Of a stretch of 64,000 nucleotides of DNA, positions 20,351 through 30,825 are shown piece by piece. Below the pieces are notes generated by a model. The model was not told where the DNA came from and did not search any database. It worked only from the letters and a program-made list of their open reading frames with translations. A program made the position numbers and the translations under genes. Origin of the DNA: Phymorhynchus buccinoides (Eukaryota; Mollusca; Gastropoda; Neogastropoda; Raphitomidae); the NCBI GenBank assembly GCA_017654935.2, contig CM065699.1, positions 20,030,084 to 20,094,083 of the forward strand, written 5' to 3'. Numbering within the stretch: position 1 is the first letter of the stretch; every line of letters starts with the position of its first letter.

Positions 20351-21982
20351 TATCTCCTGGAACCAGTGCAGAAACCAGAATCCACAGGAAAACCTGGAGC
20401 TGCTGGAAAGAAACCCTCTTCTGACAAGAAACAAGATTCTGCCAATACACAAAAGCCAGCATCCAAAGACAACTCAGAAACTAGCGCCCGGAAATCTTTG
20501 GGTGGGAGACACGCTTCTGCCGTTGCAGAGAAACCAGCATCCATGGAAGATGTAGAAACCAACAGGAAGCCATTGGCCTCAGCTTCTGACACATTTCCAC
20601 AGAAGCCACTCATTCTCCCTGAACCGGAACGATCTCGTATCGCTGAGAGTCACGCAAGGGCAGATAGTCGCTCAGCTACTTTGGAGAAGTTTGCTAAATT
20701 GGCAACTGCAAGAAGCTGTACTACCACTGCATCTGCACACAGTCCTGAAGATATTGGGGTGAAGAGATCCACAGAGGCTGCAGCTGCTCCTGCCCCTGTT
20801 TCTGCATACAAGAGTTCTGTCACATATTTTACAGAGCTGCTTGGAACAAGTGGAAAAAGTACTACAGCGACTGCACTTGGTCACAGCCCTTATAGGATCT
20901 ATGCTGAGAAGTCTGGACCTGTCCCTATAGAAATCTCCTCTGCAGGTAACACTTGCGGAGCTTCTGCAGATGCAAATGCAATGACGGCAAAGAGCTCTGC
21001 AAGGAGCTTTGCACTGCCTGCTAGGAGCTTTGCAATGACGGCAGACAGAATGGCAGAGAAGCCTGCAGTACCTGCACAGAGCTTTGCAAAGATGCCAGAG
21101 ACTACAGTGAGACCCGCGGTACCTGCAAAGAGCTTTGCAACAACTGCGGAGACCTCCGACGTTGCTGCAAGATACATCACAGCTGCTGCGGCTACAGAAA
21201 GGTACAGTGTACCTGCGAAAAGCTATACGACTGAGGACGCTGTAGAGAGAGCAGCAATACCCGCAAAGATTATTGCAACGAATCCAGGAACTGCTCCAAG
21301 AAGGAGCTATGACACAACTGCAGAACCTACAGCAGTAACTGCAAAAGCTAGAGAGAGGCCTCCAGTGCCGCCGATGAGGCACACAATGCTTGCTGAGACC
21401 CCTGCAGAATCTACAAGTCCTGCAGCAGCTGCAAGTAACTACGGAATGCCTCCAAAGAGCTACTACATGGCTGCGGAAGATTCGCAAAGACCTGCGACTT
21501 CACAGAGCTATGTGTGTACAGTGCGTGCACAAGAAGCACCTGAAGACCGTGAAGAGATTCGCGCAGCTTACACAAGAAGAGTAGCAGCAGCAAGGTTGCA
21601 GGCACAAGAAGCGGCTGAAGACCGTGAAGAGATTCGCGCAGCTTACACAAGAAGAGTAGCAGCAGCAAAGTTGCAGGCACAAGAAGCGCCTGAAGACCGT
21701 GAAGAGATTCGCGCAGCTTACACAAGAAGAGTAGCAGCAGCAAGGTTGCAGGCACAAGAAGCGCCTGAAGTCCGTGAAGAGATTCGCGCAGCTTACACAA
21801 GAAGAGTAGCAGCAGCAAGGTTGCAGGCACAAGAAGCGCCTGAAGTCCGTGAAGAGATTCGCGCAGCTTACACAAGAAGAGTAGCAGCGGCAAGGTTGCA
21901 GGCACAAGAAGGGTTTTCACGCACTCCGGCTGCGGCAGTTGACGGAAGGAAAGGGACAAAAGCATCGGAGGAGGAAAAATAA
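20351..21982 (+). CDS. ZNFX1-like terminal exon, copy A (disordered tail with 25-aa repeats)
   Basis: Exon of 543 codons plus TAA. The acceptor TGTGTGTTTCAG opens TATCTCCTGGAACCAGTGCAG (YLLEPVQ) in phase 0, matching the phase-0 donor at 11833, so I assign it as the last exon. About 380 residues of Ala/Ser/Thr/Pro-rich, probably disordered sequence follow, with recurring PAKSFA and TAE words. Then come five perfect-length copies of a 25-residue unit (75 bp, from 21527 to 21901) of the type EDREEIRAAYTRRVAAARLQ, predicted helical and highly charged. It ends SEEEK. No catalytic motif. An intron of about 8.5 kb full of transposons separates it from the previous exon, so the link is inferred from phase and position. 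Long reverse-strand open frames here are shadows. Confidence 0.62.
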   Translation, partial: YLLEPVQKPESTGKPGAAGKKPSSDKKQDSANTQKPASKDNSETSARKSLGGRHASAVAEKPASMEDVETNRKPLASASDTFPQKPLILPEPERSRIAESHARADSRSATLEKFAKLATARSCTTTASAHSPEDIGVKRSTEAAAAPAPVSAYKSSVTYFTELLGTSGKSTTATALGHSPYRIYAEKSGPVPIEISSAGNTCGASADANAMTAKSSARSFALPARSFAMTADRMAEKPAVPAQSFAKMPETTVRPAVPAKSFATTAETSDVAARYITAAAATERYSVPAKSYTTEDAVERAAIPAKIIATNPGTAPRRSYDTTAEPTAVTAKARERPPVPPMRHTMLAETPAESTSPAAAASNYGMPPKSYYMAAEDSQRPATSQSYVCTVRAQEAPEDREEIRAAYTRRVAAARLQAQEAAEDREEIRAAYTRRVAAAKLQAQEAPEDREEIRAAYTRRVAAARLQAQEAPEVREEIRAAYTRRVAAARLQAQEAPEVREEIRAAYTRRVAAARLQAQEGFSRTPAAAVDGRKGTKASEEEK

Positions 21983-22574
21983 ACACCTGCTCTCCTCAGT
22001 CCAAATCTGAGCCCAGTTGCATCGTGTCTTAAGGGCTTGCCAACAAGCTGTTTTTTCAACATGGACAACTGTCTTTATGGTTGGTTTAACGTCTAATTAG
22101 GCATAGCCTCTTATAGACAGCAAACATGGACAACCATACATTTTCAATTTATAGCAGTTTAAAGAAATATGTTATGGCTGTTTTCATGACGGACAAGGCG
22201 ATGTCTTGGAATCAAAACGGACTGTCTCCAGATGGTCCATCGACATTATGGAACAATATTAATAAGTTGTAATAGAGTACTAACAGGTCTACGCGTTGGT
22301 TGGGTATGTGCGTACCCCCCCCCCCCCCCTGAAATCGGAGAGATTGTAGATAAATCACGTCATGCTTGCATCATTGTTTGCCTCATTTTGAGGGGTATGC
22401 AACGCAACCCCCCTTGATACTCTAGATAAAGACTGAATGAAAAAATAGAGATAGCATAACGCCCTTGTTTCGGTCTTATTTAGTACATGTTATTATTTTG
22501 TGCACCAAGTTCTATAATAAGTCAATGGACTATCTGAAGATAGTCCGTGTGATGATACTCCGTATTGACTCGAA

Positions 22575-22730
22575 AGGGCCAGCCACACGTCCACTAAAAT
22601 CGCACGACTGTACGATACGATTCGATCACGTGATCTTGATGCGCTAATCACTTTTGTTCTTGGAGACCACGTGATTGAATTGTATCATACAGTTGTGCGA
22701 TTTTAGTGGACGTGTGGCTGGCCCTTAAAG
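22575..22730. mobile_element. Foldback element, GGGCCAGCCACACGTCC family, copy A
   Basis: Inverted repeats of about 60 bp: AAGGGCCAGCCACACGTCCA at the left and the mirrored TGGACGTGTGGCTGGCCCTT at the right, with ATCGCACGACTGTACGATAC inside the arm. Copies B (32491-32645) and C (59508-59655) occupy the same place in the duplicated blocks. Non-autonomous element, superfamily not assigned. Confidence 0.75.
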
Positions 22731-23149
22731 CATAAAAATAGTGTGAACATTTTGGACATTCTTAAAAACAAAAAATTGTCAATGGATGTTTGTGTTGAAA
22801 TAACTGGAGGACTATGAACTAAACGTTTTCAATGTTTTTCTGTTTTTCTTTAAATGAAGATACTACCTTATAAGTTAATAAATGGATTGAGGCATCCTTG
22901 TGGCTTTCAGTTCCAGGGGATTGAGGATGCCTGAATGCTTGACAATAATGGGAATTGTCTGTTTTTGTTAATAGCTGTGCCATTTGTAATCATCTCAGTT
23001 TCATACACTTTCTGTAAAAGAAAACAGCAAAAACAACAACAAAAATGCATCATGTTTTGCAAGTTCCTTTAATGTTGTTTATTGCATAGCTTTTAAAAAA
23101 AATTGTTATTTGGAAAGCAAATTGACCTATTTTTAAATATTTTTCTTTC

Positions 23150-23472
23150 GCTATTAATGATAATAATAATAGTGAATCATTTATATAGCGCACTCCTCCA
23201 CCAAATGTGGAGCTCTATGCGCTTAACAACAACAAAAATTAAAAGCAAGAAATTCAAAAACAAAAACAAGTAATCGCTCACACACATGCAAAATAGGCAT
23301 GTATACACACACCACCACCCACCCACACATACACGCAGGCACGCACGTACGCACATATCCACACACACACACGCACTCACACACACACACACGTTACCAT
23401 CACCACCACTCACCCCACCCAAGATCAAGAACACAATACAAAATACAATCAGTTGAAGAAAGCATCAACACA

Positions 23473-23500
<28 letters not shown>
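23150..23500. repeat. Retroelement tail and CA/CT microsatellites
   Basis: TTTATATAGCGCACTCCTCC with flanking AATAATAATA is the tail type used by several invertebrate LINE/SINE families. (CA)n-rich sequence at about 23281-23395 and (CT)n at 23470-23500 follow. Confidence 0.65.
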
Positions 23501-23504
<4 letters not shown>

Positions 23505-23789
23505 CTCTCGCAACAAAGCTGACCTAGACATTGCAGTCAACACACAGTGAAACTAATATGGAGGGAGAGGGGAGGGGAGGGTGTGTGTGAGAATAGAGTC
23601 GAGAAGTAATGTGGCCTAAAGGTTGTGATGTAGCTTGAATAGGTGGATCTTCATGGGTTTTCATATCTTGCCTATTTTTCTTTGCAAAGAAAGTTTTTTT
23701 AAAGTTTGCTTTTAAAAACATTTATCTTGTGTATAAACGTGTATCATAAAATATGCAGGTGTAAATAAATTTAGATAATAATTTGAAAC

Positions 23790-24035
23790 ACACACGCACA
23801 CGCACACGCACACGCACACGCACACACACACACACACACACACATTGTGCTTGTATAAAATGTATATATTTTCCCCATGATTATTGATTGTGGTTCAATT
23901 TTTCTCAAGTTTACGTTTTTCATTTATTTGCCTTAATTGTTTTTCTTATTAATTCATGTCGACGGGATGTAAAAAAGCTTTATCACGCTTATTCTTTTGT
24001 TGTTAATAAAGATCATTTTGACTTGACTCGACGTC
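23790..24035 (+). mobile_element. Retroelement 3' tail ending AATAAAGATCATTTTGACTTGAC
   Basis: A (CACACG)n/(CA)n tract is followed at 23955-24030 by GGGATGTAAAAAAGCTTTAT, then AATAAAGATCATTTTGACTT and GACTCGAC. The same tail recurs at 35250-35325, inverted at 58718-58800 and at 47415-47490. There the GTCAA unit is tandemly repeated. It is the 3' end of an unidentified non-LTR element or SINE. Confidence 0.6.
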
Positions 24036-24063
24036 ATTGGATAAATATGTAGCAATATTACTA

Positions 24064-24110
24064 TACAGTGGAACCTTTCTTGGAAAATCACCCAAAATAA
24101 GGTCTTAAAC
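24064..24110. mobile_element. Pogo/mariner-like MITE remnant, copy A
   Basis: TATACAGTGGAACCTTTCTT then AAATCACCCAAAATAAGGTC is the left end of the CTTATAAGA family. The right end is missing in copy A but present in copies B and C. Confidence 0.6.
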
Positions 24111-24285
24111 TAAGTTAAAGGCATAGCAGCCAATCCCAAGCATCGGGTCTCGTTAGTCGGAAACTCACAACCCATTGGTGCCTCGCATACTATGGAAAAA
24201 AGTAGGGCTGAGGTATAAGCTGAGGCGAGTAGCGAGGCAAATGAGGGCATTTAGGAAGTCAAGAATACTAGTTGTTTTGTGCTAA

Positions 24286-24507
24286 CCCCTTGACTGCCAG
24301 AGAAAATTAAAGAAAAATATCATGGTACAAATCATGACATAAAAAAGACAAACAACTGATAAGAGCCAATCTGGCAAAATGGTCTGGGGATATAACTCTC
24401 TTGACTGTGCAAGAGCAAAACCCATCAATTCTTCTTCTTCTTCATCTGATGACGTCATCAGTGATGTCATCAAGTCAGTATGTGATACGTTTATGGCAGT
24501 CAAGGGG
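24286..24507. mobile_element. piggyBac-type MITE, CCCCTTGACTGCC family, copy A
   Basis: The inverted termini CCCCTTGACTGCCA and TGGCAGTCAAGGGG are perfect over about 14 bp. They are flanked by CTAA (24282-24285) and TTAA (24508-24511). TTAA targets and a C-rich CCCYTT start are piggyBac hallmarks. 222 bp, non-coding. The block includes TGACGTCATCA words. Other copies lie at 36110-36344 and 57722-57955. Confidence 0.85.
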
Positions 24508-24511
24508 TTAA

Positions 24512-25200
24512 GAGCACAAGACTTGTCTCTTTTTTAAATAAAATGTATCCTTCTTTGTTGACTTGAGGGTGTTTTACGTGTTGTGCTTGATGATAATGAT
24601 GAATTTGCTGTGGACAAAGACGTTGATGAGGAGGAGTAGAAGGAAGAAGAGGATGAATAAGCTTTTTAATCTTGTTGATGGTAATGATGACAGTGATGAT
24701 GATAATCATCCTTTCATCGAAGAAAATTATAACAAGCTTACTCTGAGCTGCATGAGTGGATGTGAAATATCATTTATCAAAGTTTGTTCAGATAATTTTA
24801 CATCTGACAATGTGTAACGAGTTTCACTTTTGTCAAAGTAATTGGAAGATGTTAAGTTTATTTTGTTGCATATATTAAGCAAATTAATGTTTGAATTAAA
24901 AAAATGTGTACATGTTAGTTGTACATTTCTTTTACTTTCAATAAAAACTTTTTTACTTTTTTGAAAGAGTATGTTTGTTCTCGACTTTTAATTTTTTGCA
25001 TGTATGTTTGCAGCTCTGAAGGTCTAAAGCTCAGTCCACAAAAAATTCATATCGAACAATTATGTTTTCAGTAGGTAGAATTATGTCACTACATAAGTAC
25101 ATTAAAAGCAATGGACTAATGTCCAGACTGAAATGGGTTGTTCAGTTCAGAGTAGATAATTTTATTTCAAGTGAATGGTTTTGAGATTTTAATGCCAGAA
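24512..25200. other. Copy A flank, no gene recognised
   Basis: AT-rich sequence matching copy B 39365-39960. It includes a GATGATAATGATGAAT-rich stretch and a predicted polyadenylation-like AATAAA at about 24942. The TTAA at 25189-25192 is the empty site of the MITE present in copy B. No coding feature. Confidence 0.6.
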
Positions 25201-25735
25201 GATAATATCATTCTTCTCAGGTAAAAACCAAAAGATTTATCATGATGAAATAGGGGAAGACTGATTGGATCGGTAGCTTTAAGTTTTCACCCGTGAATAA
25301 TGATAGTATTTTCAGACACTTAGCCCTTATATTTTGTTCAAGGATTGGTGTTAAAGCATGTATGTTTGTTGTTTCGACTAATGCAGCCAGATAGCAGAGG
25401 GGGCAGCTGCTATTCCGGTGGGCTGGGCTAAAACAATTGTTTATAGTAGAGAGGCCTTGCCCAGGGTACATCCCCACTCTCTTGGCTAAAGGGATTTGAG
25501 GACACATGGCATTGGGGAAGGCCCCCAAATTACAAATATCCCTTTGGCTGCAGCACTAGAGCCAGTGCAAATAAATCCACACACTGATAGACATCCACAC
25601 GGTCTGCAGATGTCATTGTGTGATTTGGTATATTCTAGTCGCAGAGACTTATCTCTGTGAAATTCGGGCTGCTCTCCCTCGGAGATAGCTTTGAAGATTA
25701 AGGTACAGTGGGATTGATCCAGTAATCTACCTGTC
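25200..25735. repeat. Interspersed repeat with CCTTGCCCAGGGT word
   Basis: The stretch TTTATAGTAGAGAGGCCTTG then CCCAGGGTACAT resembles 30035-30065 (TTTATAGTGGAGATGCCTTG) and the copy B end at 40955. Minus-strand open frames here and at 29854-30138 share a PGQGxSTINN peptide, so they are copies of one repeat family rather than genes. Confidence 0.55.
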
Positions 25736-25772
25736 TGCATCTATTCTGATCAATGTTCAGCAGTACATGTTG

Positions 25773-26062
25773 CCTAATTAGTAAATTTAATGAGCCTTCC
25801 AAAGGAAGGTGAAATTTAATTGTAATTATTAGAGGTTAGTGATGTTAGTGGGATGACAGTTGAGTATCAGGAGCATTTGGCGCCAGACATTCCTGCTTCA
25901 GGATTTAGCTGAATGCAAGTTCTGTAGACATAAGAAGGTTACAGGGAGGGAAATAAAAAAAAGGGAGGGAACTGTCCTCCCACTAACATCACTAACCTCT
26001 AATAATTACAATTAAATTTCACCTTCCTTGGGAAGGCTCATTAAATGTACTAATTATTATTT
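25773..26062. mobile_element. Foldback MITE with 75-bp TIRs
   Basis: The left arm AATGAGCCTTCC...GAGGTTAGTGATG (25778-25852) is mirrored at 25978-26052 with only a few mismatches. The ends read TAATTAGTAA and the inverted GTACTAATTA. The interior of about 125 bp is non-coding. Superfamily unassigned. Confidence 0.82.
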
Positions 26063-26495
26063 GGTTAGTGACGTCCTTAGTGGTAAGGACAGTTGAGATT
26101 TTAGAGATATGTTTAGAGAACTTGCATAACATAAGTTGCAAATGGTATTGAAAACAACCATTGACCAAATTTGATAACATTTTTGTCTTACCTCATAAGG
26201 GAAGACTACCTTCCTGTATAGCTTCCACAGAGCGCTTGTCTGCATGAAGGTCATCAGGCTGTCTTCTCAATCACCATCATTTGTACACTATTTACAATAT
26301 AACACTTGAATAATCCTCCCAAACAAACAAAGAATCCATTTCAGTGTCAATTCACATTATTACTTTACAAATGGTCCAGGATTGTTTGGCTGAAGTTCAC
26401 TTCATAATTGTAGTTAACTGTACTCCTTTTTCAGCAGCTGAAGTAAACGCACTTCTGGTACTGTGCGCCGAGAAGAAAAACCTTCTGATGAGTGA

Positions 26496-26990
26496 TTAAG
26501 CCCAGTTTTGGTTACTTTGAAATGTGCCTATCTCAACAGGCTGAAGGTGAACTCCTGCTTTCGATTGTGTCCGTTTTTTCAGAAACGTAGTTACACATCT
26601 TTCGCTTTTCAGCTTAATGTCCAAACGTTTGAAAGTATGTAGAGCAGCCCCTTTTTGTCCAGTCAATAGCATCAACAGCATACACGTGCATAAAGTAAGG
26701 TCTTTGAGGGACAAGCTATCCAATTCAAACAGTGATTTCAAGCAACCCAGAACTTGATCCACAACCCAAGTTTCTCTATAATTAGGCAGTAGAGGTCTCT
26801 TTTCAAACACTTCTTTCATCACTCCACATATCACTGGGTGCTTTCCTGCTGTTTGTTCTCCTTCTCCCCAAAATAGGTACGATGATAAGGCATAATTCAT
26901 CAGCCCACACTTCAATCCTCAATTCTTGGAAAATGATGATGATCAGATAATAGTAATAATAAGGGGCTTCAGTCATACACTTCATTCTAT
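26496..26990 (-). pseudogene. Tyrosine-recombinase fragment (DIRS/Crypton-like)
   Basis: A 139-codon minus-strand frame contains MKEVFEKRPLLPNYRETWVV, then DQVLGCLKSLFEL, SLSLKDLTLCTCMLLMLLTG and QKGAALHTF. This spacing (RPxLPxYxxTWDVxxVL, then LSLKxLTLKxxMLLALLTGQR) is the N-terminal part of tyrosine recombinases carried by DIRS/Ngaro or Crypton-type transposons in invertebrates. The catalytic Arg expected after LLTGQ is Lys here. The distal RHRY residues are absent from this frame. No element ends found. Confidence 0.65.
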
Positions 26991-26999
26991 ACTGGCCGA

Positions 27000-28134
27000 C
27001 TTCTCTGCGTTTGTATGCAAATGATTGAAGTTTTACTGACTACTTATAATATACAATTTTGTGTTAGTCATAATTTTCAGTGCTGTGCAAATTAAGAATT
27101 GAACCTATACCACAGGCGGAGCTATCAGTAAAACCAGCATTATATTGCTATTGAAACTTTTGTTGCTTCCCATTGAGACCTAATGGTCCTTGCCATCGAG
27201 TCTTGCTCTGCCTTGATTCTTGCATTGCCTTTGGTATTAAGCTTTAAGTTAGCTTTCCCATATATATAAATAGGTATGTTTGCTTGATTAATTAAAGCTT
27301 TAAATTGGTTTATTGTAAAGCACTTAAGCACTAAATTAGTTTATCACCCTGGGGGTCTGTGGGAGAATGAAGCATCAGCTACAAAACCCCTTTTAATTCC
27401 TGCCTGCCTTTCCTTAGTTGAAACATTCACACCTGTGTGTAAGTAACATGACATTATGGAGACCAAAAAAAGACAGCTTGTGGTTCACATAGGCAGAATG
27501 CCTGCAGAATATCAGGGACAATTTGTGAGGAAAAGGTCTAATGGACATGGTAGTAGATTAGGTGCTTGCTGCATGGAGACCACCTCCCGAGAAAGCCTAC
27601 AATTGCTGCGTTATGAAGTAGCGCGTGTATAATCATTTACATAAAATATCCCTGTATCTTTGAATGTAATCATACATTTCAACATTATTGCATACAAGAG
27701 GTCCAAATTACAGTGTAATTATTGATGCAAGGCGTGCCTCTGACCCCATAATCTTACAAAGAACCTTCAATTGGCATGCAAACACCCAGATGCATTAATG
27801 TTGAACATTGAATGGGGTTTTGTTGAGGCTGGCCTTGCCTAAATACAAGATGTGGAGAAGTTATGTTGTTGTCTCTATTAATAAAGGACATGCTTGTGTA
27901 TTTTGAACATAAATGATGAAAAGCTACACCTAGATGCAGATACAACATAATTTCATGATGGGGTATAAAAAGTATGAGAGCTAAATGAGAGTACCGTTTG
28001 TCAACGCATACTTCATTACATATAATTAAATTTAAGGTCAGCAGTAGCATAATCTTTCTTGTTGGAAACATCAAAGATAAGCTCAGCTAGACCTCATCAA
28101 TAGTTTAGGCATCAGGCAACCCAGCAATAACAGG
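27000..28134. other. No recognised feature
   Basis: About 1.1 kb of AT-rich sequence without a recognisable gene, repeat or element. Confidence 0.5.
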
Positions 28135-28849
28135 CACAATAGTATGTACAGTATGTGCCCAGGGTGAGCCTAGCCTATTAGCCTAGCGACCAGCTCTTAG
28201 TCTGTCAGCGCACACGCATTAGGAAGGAAGGAGGGGGCGGGTGGGGTTGCAAGGCCTTCGGCAGGCGAGGAGGAATATTGTGTTAACTACTAATTTTCAT
28301 AGCTATTTTACTAGTCTAGCCCGCCTGTCTTCCTTCTCCCGTTACTCAGGACTGTGTTAATTAGTCTTCAAACAAATCCTTATTTTAAGACAAAAGAACA
28401 ATAAGACAGGGGTCTACAAAATTAGTGTGGCCAACTTGACTTGGGAAAGCAATAAGCATCGTGTATTATCCACTTTAGGGGTTCCAGTTGGGATAACAAT
28501 AATTGAAAGTATTGACTCTGAACAACGCATGGTAGGCGAAATTTCACTCTACTGGACCAGCAAAAGATCGGAATCCTTGACAGAGCCCCAGCACGGATGT
28601 AAAAAATTCTACCCTGTGTTGTGAGACTGGTGTGTTCCCCGGTCAAAACGTTTTTGTCCTTAACTGGGAGTGCCGGCCTTAACGTGCTTAGGAGAGTCTG
28701 ATTCTCTGGCTGACTTTCTCGTCCCTTCAAACCCAACATGGGGACTCAGCATACATTTCATTTTTTACATTTTTGTTTGGTAATATGGCAACTATGCACA
28801 AACTGTCGCCCGCCACACTCTTGTCTGACGTTTGTGTCGCTGTTAATTC

Positions 28850-29505
28850 CGGTAATAACATCCGGCAAGATAATAACCTTTGTTCTGGTAATAACATCCG
28901 GCAGGATTATAACCTCTGTTCCGGTAATAACATCTGGCAGGGTAATAACCTCTGTTCCAGTAATAAAATCCAGCGGGATTATAACCTCTGTTCCGGTAAT
29001 AACATCCGGCAGGATAATAAGAACCTCTGATCCAGTAATAAAATCCGGCAGGATTATAACCTCTGTTCCGGTAATAACATCCGGCAGGATAATAAGAACC
29101 TCTGATCCAGTAATAAAATCCAGTAGGATTATAACCTCTGTTCCGGTAATAAAATCCGGCAGGATAATAACCTCTGATCCAGTAATAAAATCCGGCAGGA
29201 TTATAACCTCTGTTCCGGTAATATCCGGCAGGATAATAAGAACCTCTGATCCAGTAATAAAATCTGGCAGGATTATAACCTCTGTTCCGGTAATAGCATC
29301 CAGCAGGATAATAACCTCTGTACCAGTGATAAAATTCAGCCGGATTATAACCTCTGTTCCGGTAATAGCATCCAGCAGGATAATAACCTCTGTACCAGTG
29401 ATAAAATTTGGCCGGATTATAACCTCTGTTGCGGTGATAGCATCCGGCAGGATAATAACCTCTGTTCCAATAATAAAATGCGGCATAATAATTATCTCTG
29501 GATTA
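28850..29505. repeat. 36-bp satellite with 72-bp higher-order unit
   Basis: Eighteen or so 36-bp monomers built around CCGGTAATAACATCCGGCAG and AATAACCTCTGT. Two variants (AACATCC...GATAATAA and AAAATCC...GATTATAA) alternate, giving a 72-bp dimer. Length variants differ by +3 (AGA) or -3 (AAC). The frame therefore stays open on both strands: 28738-29535 (+) and 28758-29561 (-). Confidence 0.93.
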
Positions 29506-29853
29506 AATGCTTTATTTTCAAAGAAACAACAATAACAACTACATAACTGAAGAAGCAACAAACAAGCAAAGCTTATGACATGCTCAGTAATGATCTATTT
29601 ATCCCTGTTCCGGGAGTAAATCCGACAGGATTAAAGTGTCTTTGCTCTTGGCAGAGTCGGCCATCCAGACTGATCACTTTAAATGTTACAGATTTCGAGA
29701 GCAACTAAGCTCAAATAAGTAGGTGTGGATTTATTGCTAAGGTGCAGTGGTTAGTATTATTTAGATCTGCATGCATGGCGTCTCGCTTCTTCGTTGCATG
29801 TTTGCTTATCGGCTGATTTTATCTTAAAGAGGTAAAATATCGGTATATAATAT

Positions 29854-30200
29854 TTATTGTGGCTTTGCTCCGACCTCGTAAGATAAACACCAAGTCTCTT
29901 GAGATAGGATAAAAGCAATATCCCACAGCAAAGTCACAATAGCTGATAATATATGTATGTCAGTCTGTTGTTTCTGAAAATGACTTCTAGATAGCAGGAA
30001 AGATATCTGCTGTTCCAGAGGGCTGTGTTGAAAATTGTTTATAGTGGAGATGCCTTGCCCAGGGTTTATTATGCCCACTCTCAACCATGAGAACTTTAAA
30101 ATGGTTGCCTTTGGAGAGGGTCCCCAAAGGCCAACCATTTACCTCTAAGTTGAATGGTATATGTTGCCTTTCATATCTAGTTGATGTTTTTAGCGTTTTG
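29854..30200. repeat. Interspersed repeat related to 25200-25735
   Basis: Contains TTTATAGTGGAGATGCCTTG then CCCAGGGTTTAT and a downstream AAAGGCCAACCATTTACCTC stretch. Partial similarity to the 25200 repeat. Mirrored at about 61980-62285. Confidence 0.5.
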
Positions 30201-30396
30201 GCTGACATACATGTAGTTAAATACACTGGGCTTTTTTTCTTTGGATATGTGTTGCGTGTAGGTGTGAGATGCATTTGTAGTTGTATTATTTTCTTGCTCA
30301 GTTCCTTTTTTTCTTTTTCAAATCTATGTATTAAACATTAAAAAAAGAATAGTTAGTTATTGTAGCACCCTGTATTGAGAGGAGATCTTCGGATGT

Positions 30397-30421
30397 GTGT
30401 ACACACACACACACACGCACT

Positions 30422-30472
<51 letters not shown>

Positions 30473-30580
30473 CACACACACACACATTTGTCAGAATCAC
30501 TTTTAGTGGAAGGACGTTAAATTGAAGAACACACACACACACTGTCAGAATCACTTTTAGTGGAAGGACTTTAATTGAAG

Positions 30581-30650
<70 letters not shown>
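30397..30650. repeat. (CA)n tracts with duplicated 50-bp spacer
   Basis: Three CA tracts separated by two copies of TCAGAATCACTTTTAGTGGA. Marks the start of homology with copy A. The reading frames of poly-Cys-Val here are artefacts. Confidence 0.9.
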
Positions 30651-30653
<3 letters not shown>

Positions 30654-30825
30654 ATATAACTTCTACTACTAGGAAAACACCCAAGTTTGACATATAAGAA
30701 GCAATACTAGTGCACAAAATATTTCATTTGTTTACAGGTATTTTCTTGCATATGTTAACATTACCCACAACTTCCACATCATTCAGTTCTCTCAGTTTTT
30801 GTATTGCATGCTCTGTGTGTTTCAG

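Larger units (their letters stand above)
20034..25460 (+). repeat. Segmental duplication, copy A (terminal exon block)
   Basis: This block matches 30397-40960 (copy B) and, inverted, the right arm (copy C). It starts inside a (CA)n tract and includes the terminal exon, downstream foldback element, retroelement tail and piggyBac-type MITE. Compared with B, copy A lacks a SINE (B 35534-35886), a piggyBac-type MITE (B 39963-40267), another retroelement (B about 40511-40943), the 1.9-kb AT-rich tract and a 2.9-kb segment (B about 36431-39364). It therefore preserves the empty sites. Confidence 0.88.

Noticed and set aside
20347..21986. Long minus-strand frames (271, 191 and 135 codons) over the terminal exon
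   Set aside because: Shadows of the Ala-rich + strand frame. Cys/Ser-rich composition follows from reading GCA/GCT-rich codons in reverse. The same applies to copies B and C.
28738..29561. Two overlapping 265-267-codon open frames on opposite strands
   Set aside because: Both are explained by a stop-free 36-bp satellite. Kept as a finding because of the 3-base indel pattern, not called as genes.
30357..30647. Cys-Val repeat protein (and other microsatellite frames, e.g. 42464-42766, 61491-61808)
   Set aside because: Direct translation of (CA)n, (TG)n or (GA)n simple repeats.
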